Part shown: positions 25,088 through 36,900 of the stretch, piece after piece
How positions within the stretch are numbered: the stretch's first letter is position 1
Layout: the number at the start of each line of letters is the position of its first letter
DNA from: Anticarsia gemmatalis
Taxonomy: Eukaryota; Arthropoda; Insecta; Lepidoptera; Erebidae
DNA: 64,000 nt
Direction: 5' to 3'
NCBI RefSeq assembly: GCF_050436995.1
Contig: NC_134760.1
Location: 11,488,001 to 11,552,000, forward strand
The notes under the pieces: model-generated
What the model saw: the letters and a program-made list of their open reading frames with translations, nothing else
Databases searched by the model: none
What the model was told of the DNA's origin: nothing
Translations under genes and position numbers: made by a program

Positions 25088-25137
25088 GGTTTTCGCGCTT
25101 TGTACTGCCATATTTGCATCTTAACTGCAAATTATAT
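25088..25137 (-). pseudogene. Relic of a duplicated P450 first exon
   Basis: On the minus strand this reads ATG then MQIWQYKA, closely matching the true exon 1 start MQVWQYIA at 24848, and the nucleotides 5' of the ATG also match (ttgcag versus ttgcagtt). Similarity stops after about ten codons. Upstream similarity resumes at 25690 after two repeat insertions. It is the remnant of a tandem P450 copy. Confidence 0.65.
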
Positions 25138-25512
25138 TATATATATATCAGCTTAGCCTTTCTTCCAAGCTATGTTGGAGTCGGCTTCCAGTCTCACCGG
25201 ATGCAGCTGAATATCAGTGTTTTACATAGAGCGACTGCCTATCTGACCTCCGTAACCCAGTTACCTGGGATAACACGATACCCTTCGGTAAGACTGGTTG
25301 TCAGACTTTCAAGCTTCTAACTACTGTTAACGACTGTCAAAGATCTTCGAAATTGACAGCCGGGACCCACAATTTAACGTGCCTTCCGAAACACGGAGGA
25401 ACTCGATATGTATAAGATGGTCACCCATCCACAAATCAACCTCGGCAAGCATGGCTTAACCCCAGAGATCGATCCGCGCGGCTGTTGTGAACTAAGCCAC
25501 GAGCTACTCAAA
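25138..25512 (-). mobile_element. SINE-like retroposon with 17-bp target duplication
   Basis: The element is flanked by identical 17-bp repeats 'ttaactgcaaattatat' at 25121-25137 and 25513-25529, as expected for target-primed retrotransposition. Read on the minus strand it ends in an ATATAT tail next to the lower repeat. The body is a very common moth repeat ('gctatgttggagtcggct' in plus orientation). Near its minus-strand 5' end, 'ggggttaagccatgc' and 'gtggatgggtgacca' resemble the internal promoter region of 5S rRNA (gttaagcagc, ggatgggtgacc), so I suggest a 5S-derived SINE. Confidence 0.7.
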
Positions 25513-25529
25513 TTAACTGCAAATTATAT

Positions 25530-25675
25530 ACCTACATACATAAAATCACGCCTTCTTATATGGATAGGCAGAGACCAAAAAACGCCACTTGGTACGACCC
25601 TTACAAACTTCCCTTGTTAGTTTGCTTCATTCACATCCATACATCCTACCATACAGCACTGCAAAATATTCGTTC
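25530..25675. repeat. Dispersed moth repeat upstream of P450
   Basis: 'acatacataaaatcacgcc' followed by 'aacgccacttggtacgacc' and 'cttacaaacttcccttg' matches the copy in OrA intron 1 (816-950). It is non-coding. Confidence 0.6.
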
Positions 25676-25689
25676 ATTAAAAAAAATGG

Positions 25690-28600
25690 AAATTTAAATC
25701 AGTTTAAGCAATCCCAGAGACCCATGGCTAAGTATTTTTAAGACGTAACATAGTTTATTCATTTAGTTGTTTTATGTCAGAAACCACTCTCTAACAAGAG
25801 GGTATTTGGCTGACTTTTTCCACTTCCCCATAAGGTTTGACAATTAAATCAATTGCAAAAAAAATATATTTTTAAATTTAATAAAATTACAATTGACTTT
25901 ATAACATAAAAATAAGACATTTATCTATGTAAATATAGCTAGGTACCTTGTTCCAGGTTTTGTTTAAGAAAATCGTAACTTTTCACTAACTTTCGAACAT
26001 TTCGATATAAAAATTTCGAACTCTTGAATTCGTAGTTTGTTTATTCGTATTTTTGATCTATTGCAAAAACAAGCACTTTGAAACAATCACCACATAATAA
26101 GTTCAACCACCACCGAAATGTTATTTTAACAGAATCCTGTATTGAAATAATCTAAGAAAACCTCCAAGTAACTATATATATAGGTAAATCCACCGCTTGC
26201 AAATACAAATTTAATATGGACGCAAAATACGAAACGAGTGACGTCCTTAAGTTTTTTTTAATAATTCGCGCGGGAAAACTGTTTAAACTTTTTTTTAATA
26301 CATGACGTACAAAGCACTGACGTAACATTACAGCCAATAACAAGATATTAATTAATTTAATTTATGTTATACCGACTCTACTTACGCTAACAGGGCACGT
26401 TTGGCTACTAAGAGATAGAACAAAGGATTACCTATATCTTGATCATCCTCCGCCACTATATATATTACTCTAATCAGACATAAGTGCGTCCTCAGTCCAT
26501 ACTTTAGTTAATCGTGGTACAATCATAGACAAACTTGGAAAATATATATTTAACGCACAATAGAGCTGAACTCGGTTGTACTATATCGAATTCCACTTCT
26601 TTATTAGTTATTTTAATTTTCAAAGAGCATTTTTATAGGCAATCGTTAATCAGAAAGCGGGAACAAAGAATGAAAATTAATAATGATCATTAATCTGCTG
26701 GTAGGAAAATCGATAATTTTATTTAGGTTCATTTTAGGAATAAAATTATAAAGATGCCTTATTGTTATGAACATCAAAAAGAGTCTACCACCAAAAATCA
26801 ACAAGGCCGTATTTTGCATGATCATAGCTTCATTACAATTCTAATAACCATCTAATAAGGCGAAATGGCGTCCAAACTTTTCGTGTTCGAATTCTTTGTT
26901 CGAAAATCAAACGTCGCGCCTTAATATCTTTGGTCGAACTTTTTCCTTTTCCATTCGCTCCCTTCCTTCCTAATCTCATAAATTAAACGAGGTGAGACCA
27001 AAGAGGCCAGACTCGTTTCATTGTGTATTTAGGATGAACTTTGGCACTTTTCATACTTCTTTATAGCCTTTCAAATGACGTAAGTAGGATCAATTGGAGA
27101 TTACATTCATTAGTTTTAATAACTGGGAAAATTGCGGTGATTTATTTAAATGTAAGGACATCTGTCGGCATGATTTCATTGACATATGTTTATTAAATAA
27201 AATTGTTCTGAGAATGCCTTTATATCAAGGGATAACAACATAATGACAACTATCATAATGGTTGTATTACACTGTAACGGTTACATTCAGTTACAAAACC
27301 TATATTACCGTTTCACTGGTTAAGCAAGGGCCCATACATATAGTCAGTAGATGAATTTTTAGGTTGCCTCTAAAACTTAATATTTAAGTATTTCTATATG
27401 AAAAAAATAATAAGTAGTTTTTGTATAATGTAATACCAAGCTCTTTTAATAAATAAGGAGATAATAATCTTATCGCTATTTTATTTCACACAAAACCTTT
27501 AAACAAAGCTTACTTGTGTGTTAATTAAAATGTTTAATTTGTATTTTCTGGATTTAATATGATAATTGTTAAATAAGTAAGAGAAAAATATTATACAAAC
27601 CTGAAACACAACCAAGAAATTCATAAAACTTGGCACGACTGACTCAAAATCATTACATTAATAGTAATATAGTACGAAATAATACAGTTCAGCAAAAACA
27701 ATACGCATAGGTAATTACTACATACTGTCATTTAACAAAAAGACGTTACTGTATCTACCTACTTACTAGCTAAGTAATAAATTATCTGAACATAAAAAAG
27801 TTAAAGTATCTAATTCGTCATTTCCTAACACGAACTCACAATTAAGTTCCATACATACGCTACATAAAAAAAATTTAGTTTATTTCACAGCTATTATTCT
27901 AATAAAGTATCTAGTCATAGAAACACATAACGCATAGGATTTTTGCTGAATTTCACTTACTTTTTATGTTTAACAGGTACCGAGTATCTAAAAATAAATA
28001 AAAACCAATCTAAATCACTAAAATAGGTATTTAGTATAGTAATACTAAAGCTATTGCTTCAGGAATACGTTCAGAAACTTCAAAGTTCCTCTGACAAACC
28101 TACCGAACAGTAAACCTATTATTGTGTACTCTAAACGGTTCACGTGTCTCATAAATCTTGTTTACAAATCATAAATCATGTCTGAAACTGAACAATACAT
28201 TATTACACTTAATAAGTACATGACACAACAAATTACTAGTTACAGCACTAATAATATCTTATTAGTTCGTTTCAGTGGCTGTATAGAAACTTACTGTGCG
28301 CATTTTACATTGTAGACAAGACAATATCATGTATTTTCGCGCGTTTATTAATGTCATTTACATTTTATGTGTGATAGTCACGGAGTCTCGTGCGTGGTGG
28401 TCGCCCGTGGCATGACAGTTTTAAATCATAATCATCTGCAAACTGGTCTTCCTTTTCTAATTGCCAACTTTTGAGGGTCATAGGCACATAACCCTTAAAA
28501 TTTTACTGACATTCCGAGACGAAGTTAGAAAAATAGAGTCTCTAAGTACCATCACTAGTCTCAAACATTAATGGGATAACGAGACCTCCAAAAATAGTAG

Positions 28601-30614
28601 GGACAAAACCTAAAATAATGTTTTCCTGTTGGGTAAGCAAGCTCAGGCAAGCTTTGACCATTCAAGACTCAGGGTTAATGTATTTTCTGAATGCTTTATA
28701 CACAAACAAATTCTACATTTCGAACCATAATAACAATAACCAAATGTATTTTTTTTCTGTCAAAATACTTGACTATGATTTGCTGTATTCAGCCTATTTG
28801 CAAAGAGCGCTAACCAAATAAATTATATTATCAAAACAAACGCCTGGCGTTAGCTTGTCTCTCAATTCTAATAACAGTATAATTGAATTTGGCTGATAAT
28901 TAGTAGCAAGGCTGAGTCAAATTGCTTTACCTTGCCTATTAGCGGCTATATCCGGTAGACTGTTTGGTACCTACCTATCTTTAGACTAGAAGTAGATAGT
29001 GTAAGTATCTTTCTATAGAACTGTAATTATGATGAAACTAGCCTATTGCGCATGTGAATTTCATTGGTGCTAGTACCAACTAGGCACCTACCCTATTTTT
29101 GATCCCGGGTTGCACAGCGATATAGGCGTGAAAAGGTAACAGTCAGACTTTACGTTTGTATTATAATATCATTAAGAATGGTATGGTTACGGCATGTTTA
29201 TTGAGCACTATGTTTTGTATAACAGCAAAGTGACTCAATAAGTATTCGAGATCAGGTATAATATGCGTGTCTCGCACCACTATTGTTTTACTTTTGGCAG
29301 GGTTTGCCTGAAAAAGAACTGGCTACGATAAATAAACATTTCCGTATTTGTCTAATTGTGTCTTAACTCTACCATCAAGACTGATCAAGTACCTGTGGAA
29401 ATTGATTTTCCACAGGTAAGTACTTGATCGAGATCGATATTGAGTACAAAAGTAATATGTACCTAAAACTAAAATATCGAATGTCCAATCAAAATCCGAG
29501 ACACAAAATTCGTGCGTATTTCGAAGGCACAATACAGTATGTGCAACTTTGTACAAAGACCTTTGCTGGAAAGCTCAGGCACTGCATTAGCATACACCCC
29601 CGATACACAAACAAAACGGGGCCACGTTTAAACTAGAAGGCTGGTATTTTGTATGGAATGTTGACATACCTGCATTACCTATTAGCTCCTCTTTTAACCT
29701 GGTAAATATGTACGGACTATACCTATGGTTTCGTGCTGGTCATAAAACAATAATTACATCTAGTTGTCTATTTCACGGAAGTTACAGTCAAAAATTGGCT
29801 AAATAATGCAATTTTGGTAATAATTGCCGTTGACACAAAAACAATAATATGATAACAAAGTGTCATCTCAGCCATTTTAAGAACACTAAACATGTAATCT
29901 TTTCTATACTTAGCACTGCGAGAAAAAGTACATTAATATGCCTTGTGGAGAATTTGCGCCGGCGGTCTATTCTTTAATCTACGTTGTTTCTGCCTTGAAC
30001 TTAACAGGCGTCTGTAATAATATCTAGAATCTAGTATCTACCTAATACTCTAGAATTGTATTGACACAAGAAAATAATATTTACAATTACATTTTAAATT
30101 AACAACAATAAACTCAATTTACAATGCTTTAACGCTTGAAGGCTATATTTTAGGTACCTATTATAATCATTTAAACAAACCAAATATAGAGGTCTTGATA
30201 TAGACAGTATCTTAAGGACTACGAATTATAGTGGTATTTGCAGAAGATTTACAGTCTCTTAATATTTACGGGTTCTCAGCATTCAACATTTACTTTGGTC
30301 AAATGTAATAAGAATATAAACTTTAAATTATAGTTAATTATATTTGGTTTTTTTTTCTTGCTGATCTAAAGCACTAACAAAACGTTTTAAACGTCATTTT
30401 CTCAAAAACGTTCAATAATAAAATCGTCTATTTTACAGCAGTTAGCGATTGTTGATATGTTTCTCTCGCTCTAAATTGGAACAAAAGAAAGAGAAAAGTA
30501 ATTATGGATGTACGAAATAACACTGCTTTACGTGAACCGCGGTTGTCAGGCAGTTTTAGTGCGAGAATGTTCCAAAATAATTTTTCGTCAAAATTTAAAT
30601 AAACTAGAATAAAT
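25690..30614. other. P450-FBXL15 intergenic region, no gene seen
   Basis: About 5 kb of AT-rich DNA between two divergently transcribed genes. Small open frames at 26152-26343, 28618-28821 and 29323-29636 resemble nothing and are interpreted as chance. A strong hairpin at 29383-29429 is listed separately. The FBXL15 promoter must lie just before 30615; the sequence there is AT-rich and no core motif was recognised. Confidence 0.55.
29383..29429. repeat. Near-perfect inverted repeat (hairpin)
   Basis: Arms 'gatcaagtacctgtggaaa' and 'tttccacaggtaagtactt' continuing to 'gatc' pair almost completely, with a short bulge (gtaa) and a loop of about six bases. It lies in intergenic DNA with no neighbouring gene. 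Confidence 0.8.
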
Positions 30615-31609
30615 ATGAAGAGAAACACACAATTATTTGATTTGTATTGGGAAGATATAATAGTTGCGAAGGTTATTCCAAATTTATCTATCAAAGATTG
30701 CTTTAATTTTCGATGTGTATCTAAAACTTGTTTGCAAATCATAAATATGTATTTTGCTAAGCTGAAATCGTTGAAATTGATGAACAAGGGATTTTCACCT
30801 CACACGTTTAGTGTAAGTAATCCGTGCAAAGGTTAAATTTCTATCCTGAGCTGTGATTATTTGTGAAAAAAAATGTTTTTTCCAGGTGTTTACAGTGTCA
30901 TGTAATAGGCTGACAATATTGAATTTGAGTCGTTGCGCGAGTATAACCGATGCTGATTTGATACCTATGTTGTTGAGGAATCAGAATTTGCTCAGTTTGA
31001 ACCTGAGTCAGTGTAAAAGTTTGTCAGCTAAGTGTTTGCAGCCAGTGATTTTATATTGTAATAATTTACGGACATTGAAGTTGGCGCGGTGTTCTTGGCT
31101 GACGACCGGAGCGATGGAAGCGCTGGCGCTGCACCAGTGCATGCTGGAGGATGTAGACCTGTCATACTGTGTGTCTATATCTGAGAGTTGCTTAATAATA
31201 TTCATTAAAAAGTTCAGGCTGTTGAAAACATTAAACTTGGAGGGCAACAAGCAGATCACAGACAAGAGTCTGTACGCTCTGTCTAAGTACAGCACTTCAT
31301 TAAAGATGTTAAACCTCAGCGGATGCATAGATATATCTGATAAAGGTGTTAGGTAAGACAAAAGATCATAATTTATCATTCTTATTAGAGTCCTATATGA
31401 AATCAATCATATATTTAATATTTGACCATTGAATAATAAGCCATCTTATTTGTAGGTCACTGGCACAACATAGTCCTAAACTAGAAGGCCTATTAGTCAG
31501 AGGGTGTGTAAAAGTGACAGAAAACAGCCTGAAACTCATGAGGAACCGAGTGCACCTTGACCGGAGGCCTGCGGAGCCTCTCCCTGTTCCCGTCTACGTA
31601 CAGGTTTAA
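30615..31609 (+). CDS. FBXL15: F-box/LRR-repeat protein 15
   Basis: Three exons, 30615-30812, 30886-31352 and 31456-31609, GT-AG introns in phases 0 and 2, encode 272 residues, close to the usual size of about 300. The N-terminus carries an F-box ('YWEDIIVAKVIPNLS' to 'FRCVSKTCLQI', about residues 10-45) that would bind Skp1. From about residue 70 come six or seven cysteine-containing leucine-rich repeats (e.g. 'LTILNLSRCASITDADL', 'LKMLNLSGCIDISDKGV'). The protein ends 'VPVYVQV', resembling the hydrophobic tail of vertebrate FBXL15. In vertebrates FBXL15 is the substrate receptor of an SCF ubiquitin ligase acting on SMURF1 in BMP signalling; that role is inferred here from family. A hAT-like insertion lies in the 3' flank; AATAAA at 34121 may be the original polyadenylation signal. 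Confidence 0.88.
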
Positions 31610-31991
31610 TGGTTGTTATTTGTTAGTTATAGATAATTGTTGTTGTGTATGATTCTCGGTATGAGCAGGCATTGTATCACTTTAGTTACGTAACTGTAAC
31701 ATGCCAGTAATTATTTGTGATAACATTATTACTCTATGCCATCATGACATCTCTACTTTTAAATGTAGAGGTGAATAAGTTGTAGTGCCAAAATTAATAC
31801 AAAGTATGCTGGCTGTATACAGCTTATATAAGCTTGTAATTTACTCCTATAATGTCGTAGGATATAACAGCTATCAGGATGAACATATAATTCTAGTACA
31901 TAACTACCTATGTGGCATCTAGGTTCAAAAAGCTTTTGTACATTCCCCTGTTTTCCGTCAGTCAGTGGGGAAATAACCCTATTGTGTACGC

Positions 31992-33899
31992 TAGGGTGGT
32001 CCACCGATGTAGGGGAAAAAAATATTTTTCAAATAGAAGTTTCGCCACCCTCCCATTTTGTTACACCAATCATAATTATTATATATTTAAAAAATCAGCT
32101 TTCTATCTTATGTAATAGTGGATGCTCAACGGCGATGAAAATATTAAAATTTTAGTAAAATATTCAAAAAGGGTATGAGCAAACATTTCACTACAGGTAC
32201 ATCAAAGTAAGACTTTTTATTATAATAAGTAGTTAAAAGGCACATAAAACGAATGAACAAAGCAAAAACCTATTTATATTATTGTAAAAATTTTTATAAT
32301 CGATCTAAAACTAAGTTAGTTAACTCCTTTTTAGAAGTTTCAGTAGACACAATTTGCATGTTTTTTTCAACTACATGTAATAATATATTGTTTTTCTTTC
32401 TCGTCCTTAGTGGGCAAGCTATTGTAGTCTTCGAATAGTTTCAAACCCCCTTCCGCAGCCTCTTTAATTACGAGCAATTATGCAACTTTTGCTTTAAAGA
32501 TAATCAGCATTTTCATTCCAAACTTCAGATGGTAATAGCAAAAAAAAAGTCCTTAAATCTAGTAGAAAATATGTTTTTAGCGATCTTTCCGACGCAGAAG
32601 TATATAATGTAGAATCAAATGACAGTTAACGACAGTCACCTCGTACTGGACGAGAACTACGATCAGCATTCATTTGATGAACAGTGGCCATTTTCTCGCC
32701 ACAAAAAAGCTTGTTGGAAAACAGAGCAAAGATATTAAGTTCGTCAGGCAAATACCACAGGTGACGCTCTAAGACCTTCCTTGCAGCTTTACTTATTTAA
32801 AAATCAATGGCATCGTACAATTATAACTTCTTTTAAAGTAACAGGTCATTTCTTGGTGTATCTGTTGTTAAAGGCGTTTCAATACAAGTTTTGGTGTATT
32901 TATGTGCACCAAAACGAATAAATCGAACTATTAGTTGTTCTTCCTTTTTAATTAGTTAGATTTTTCTTTTAAGAAATTATTTGTATAATAACTGCCTGTG
33001 TAAATAATTCCTGAAAAGAAAAATCTTCATAGCATAACTCAATTTAGATATCCATCGAGCGTTGTGTATTGGACCTGGGGCCAGCCAATGAATTTAGAAG
33101 GTGGTTTGTTCAAACGATCATAGTGAGTTCAATTAACTCCTTGTAGTAATCGCTAACTTGTTTTTCCCCAGCCTTTACGATGGTAAGAGTCTCAAGTGTG
33201 TTCAGGGCGAAATTTTACGTATCCGAATTAACTATCAGACTATCATACTGCTTTTTCGTAAAAGTCTCCCATGTATCACTGAATCTATTGAATATTGGTA
33301 TTTGAGGAGAGCTTGACTGACCAAAGCACAGTGATTATGGCTATAATTATGAAGATTTTTAATAAATTTCTCTACGCAATGGTTTAATTGTCTTGTCGGA
33401 ATTCCCGATTTTTTCCATATTTCCACCACGTTTTTAATAAGGCCGCGCGCAGAATTTATCAAATTTATATGTTCAATAATTAAGTAGTGATAACAAAGCA
33501 AAACTTGCCGAAGAGTAAGAGGTTGATTGGGCTTTGATAAGGGTTCCACATCTCAACAACCCAGAAGAAAAATATCGTGTTTTTGTCGAGTTGTTGAACA
33601 TATTTTGTCCCTAATTTATACATCAAAACACATCTTTTTAATATATTTTTTAGTTTTAAACACTTAAACAGTCATATATATAATTAATAAGCTTAGTTTA
33701 ATACCCAAAATAGACCTGTAACAGTGAAAGAAAAATTTGCACTTTTCACAAAAAAATTAAAAGTATAACTGCTTTGAGCACCCACTTCCACTAAAGCTAC
33801 CTTGTTCAAATTTTGCAACGTTATTATTTTGAATACATGTAACAAATTAAGCCCGTGGCGAAATTGATAACTAAAAAAAATTTTTTTTGGACCACCCTA
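31992..33899. mobile_element. hAT-like DNA transposon, defective
   Basis: The 12-bp terminal inverted repeat 'tagggtggtcca' starts at 31992 and its complement ends at 33899. Similarity continues imperfectly inward (TTTCGCCAC and TTTGTTACA in both arms). The flanks carry a perfect 8-bp direct repeat 'gtgtacgc' (31984-31991 and 33900-33907). An 8-bp duplication and TAGGG ends are typical of the hAT superfamily. At 1.9 kb with only broken reading frames it is non-autonomous. It sits about 380 bp after the FBXL15 stop codon, probably within the 3' untranslated region. Confidence 0.8.
33235..33549 (-). pseudogene. Remnant transposon-encoded protein fragment
   Basis: An open frame of 104 codons inside the hAT-like element contains 'VVEIWKKSGIPTRQLNHCV'. 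Shortly before its end a one-base shift moves the sensible reading into another frame ('PIFNRFSDTWETF'). Further protein-like scraps follow on the same strand near 32650-32760 ('WYLPDELNIFALFS') and 32440. It vaguely recalls uncharacterised transposon-linked proteins of insects, but I cannot name the family. It is not functional as it stands. Confidence 0.45.
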
Positions 33900-33907
33900 G
33901 TGTACGC

Positions 33908-36900
33908 TTTATGACTAATAGTCATTGTTAAAAACTATTTATATCTTACCCATTGTGTGTTATCAAGCTACTTAGATTGTAGCATTATTTGTCCAAGTAT
34001 TTTCCTATTTTGTTAAACAATCCTAGTATATGTTGTGTACTGTAAAATTTTACACAGTATATTCTAATTTCACATGGTATTGTTAAATTTCCATGTCAAA
34101 CGTTTTACTAAAACAATATAAATAAATTCATTTTGTAAGGAACATTCTCATATTTTGATAAAAATTCTATATCAGTTTTATTTGTTCTCTATAATGACAC
34201 TAGTGTAACAATAATGGTTTAGTTGAAAATTATTTGCTTCCGAAGCTTGAACTGACTTAATCAAATAATTTTAATTAGCATTATGTTGTAATAGTTAAGG
34301 TAAAGTAGTTTAAAGGCCCAAGAGTGGGTGCAAAATATTCTTAAAAATTTGGGCAGCAAATTTTGATTAACATCTATTAAATTAAATCATGCTACATTGG
34401 ACCTAATTAACTAAGGCTTAAATTATATTGGGGCAGGGTCCAAAATTTGGACACATTGGAAACATTTGGACATCAAATGTTGTTTCATATCATGCTGAGT
34501 CTGCAAAGCTGATACACTGCACAAATTTCAATATGCTTTTTTAAAAACAACTCCCGCACTAAGAATTATATTATTTATATAATTCAGTACCTGAAGGAAA
34601 AGAAGTTCGTAGATGAGATCAAATGTCGTTCTATTATTCTGCCTGCTCCCAATAGATCACTTGATGCATGTATAATATGTATATATAAAAGAGTGAGGTA
34701 TTGTATTATAGAGAATTAATATCTCAATATTCCGTAAATGTCGCTCTGTGACGCGTTGACTCTGCCCCAATATTAATTTAGCCTAAATAAATATGAGTGT
34801 TGTTTATATACATATTTGCTTAATATGTAAATTATAATTAAAGCTAGCACAATTATCTTTTAATATGCTTGATGTGATATAAAAACATAGTAATTATGTT
34901 TGTTTCTAATAATATAATTGTTGTAGTATTATCATAGTATGAGTAAGTGAAAAATTGCTTTTGAAAATAAAAATCATTGTCTCTCTTTTGATTTTTAGGG
35001 ACTACAGTATAGAGGAGACTTTTAAGAAAATTTTAACTTTGTGTAAATGTGTTATAGGTAGTAATTCGATTGTGTATCTTCATACATTGCTAATCATAAG
35101 AAATAACATCATAAACTAACCTTGAGCTACCGCTAATAATATACTAATGCTCTAGATACACACAAACACATAAAGATATTATTTTATCTACATTTTATGA
35201 CCCACTTATTACCTGCCAAGTATATAAGTCTATGAGTGTCACATTATGTAACCATTCTAGAAAAGTACGCACTTAAAATTCATATTTGTCTAAGGTGAAA
35301 TTCACTGTCAGCATACAATATTAACCCATTATCATATTATTATTATGCCATATATTTGTTTGATATGACGGGGCGTCGAGATCGTGAAAATATTATACGC
35401 GTAGGTAGGAATATTATAGGTAGACTGGTTTATTTTTTTTTCCGATTGGGCTATTAGGTATTTACAAAGAAAATTCCTGTAAGCTCATATAATTGTTGTA
35501 GATGGCAGGTTTTATTTAAAATGAGGATAGTTGAAAAAATTACATCAAGGCACAGTTATTACCGAGGCGCGAGGGGCCCTAAGATGCGTGAATGAAAGCA
35601 ATGTGTGAATTGATATTAGAGAGACGGAATCATTCGTCATCGATTGATTGTGTGAATAGGGATAGTATTATTTTTTTAGTATAAAATGCCAAAAATAATT
35701 CCCCGCCTAATTTTTCTATTCTTTTGTTTCTAAGATTTCAATAATTTTAAAGAAATAAAATAAATTAAAATTACGAATCATGGACCAAAAAAATTGGCTA
35801 GATTTTCACTTTTCAAACGACACTTACTTAAGTAGATAGCTTAATTAATTGTTTATTTATTGAATGTATAGTGCAATGGTTGATCACTAGGATCCAGGTT
35901 GAATTCCCAGTTGAAGCAGATGTTTGGTTCTACCAAGTGCAAGTTGATATTCCCAATGGAACCTAATGCTATGGGAGCACTCCCATAGGTCACTGGAATT
36001 TATACTAGCTTAACTTGTCTGTATTTCCTAGTGTTTTAGAAATTAACTGTGTTGATGTTATAAAGTTATTGTTTTATATATAAGTTGCATATTGGTTGTA
36101 AATGTGAAATGTTATGTGTATAAAGAAAAGTTTCTGTGATTATTTCATCCTATTATGATGTTGCGTGCAAATATCAAGTTAAAAAGTTAATCTCTTAAAT
36201 GTTTCTTAGTTTTTAATATTTATATTGTAGTTTAGATGTTATTAAATACTTATTGTTGCTGCTAAGTACATATTTTTTGTATATAGTGCTATTATTTTAG
36301 GTGTGATTGAAAAATTGTTCCACTGAAATTGAAAAGACACAGTGTGTTATTTGATTTTGTATTAGAAAGTTGAAGACTAGTTTATAAATAGCAACTAGTG
36401 GTAGAGTTAAATAAAATGAATGTGACGAAATTGTAAACCTCTGACAACTGTTTTTGATATTATATTGATTGCCATTGATACGAAAAGAAACAAACACATT
36501 TATAACAATTTTATAAATCAATCGACTGACCGTAAGATAACTAGTCTAATAATAATATCTGAAGTTGTTTCATTATGGCCATACATGACCGATCGTTAAT
36601 TTAATAGCTTGTGTAAATAATACTTATTTAATTTTATTTTTGCAGATATTATTTTTGTTTAGTGAAAAATGTTGTGTCAAAATTGTATTGGAAATGCTTC
36701 CATTTATTAGAAGGCTGTTATACGCCAATAAAACGTTTTACTAGTATGTGTGTTTAATTACTTCTTAGTTATAACTACGCTTTTTATAAAGTTGTAGTGG
36801 ACAAGCTGTACGATGATTAAAACACCACGTCGCAGCAAATTTTCATTTAAAAGGTATTATTATAAATGAAACACAGTCATTTTTCACAAAATTATATTTT

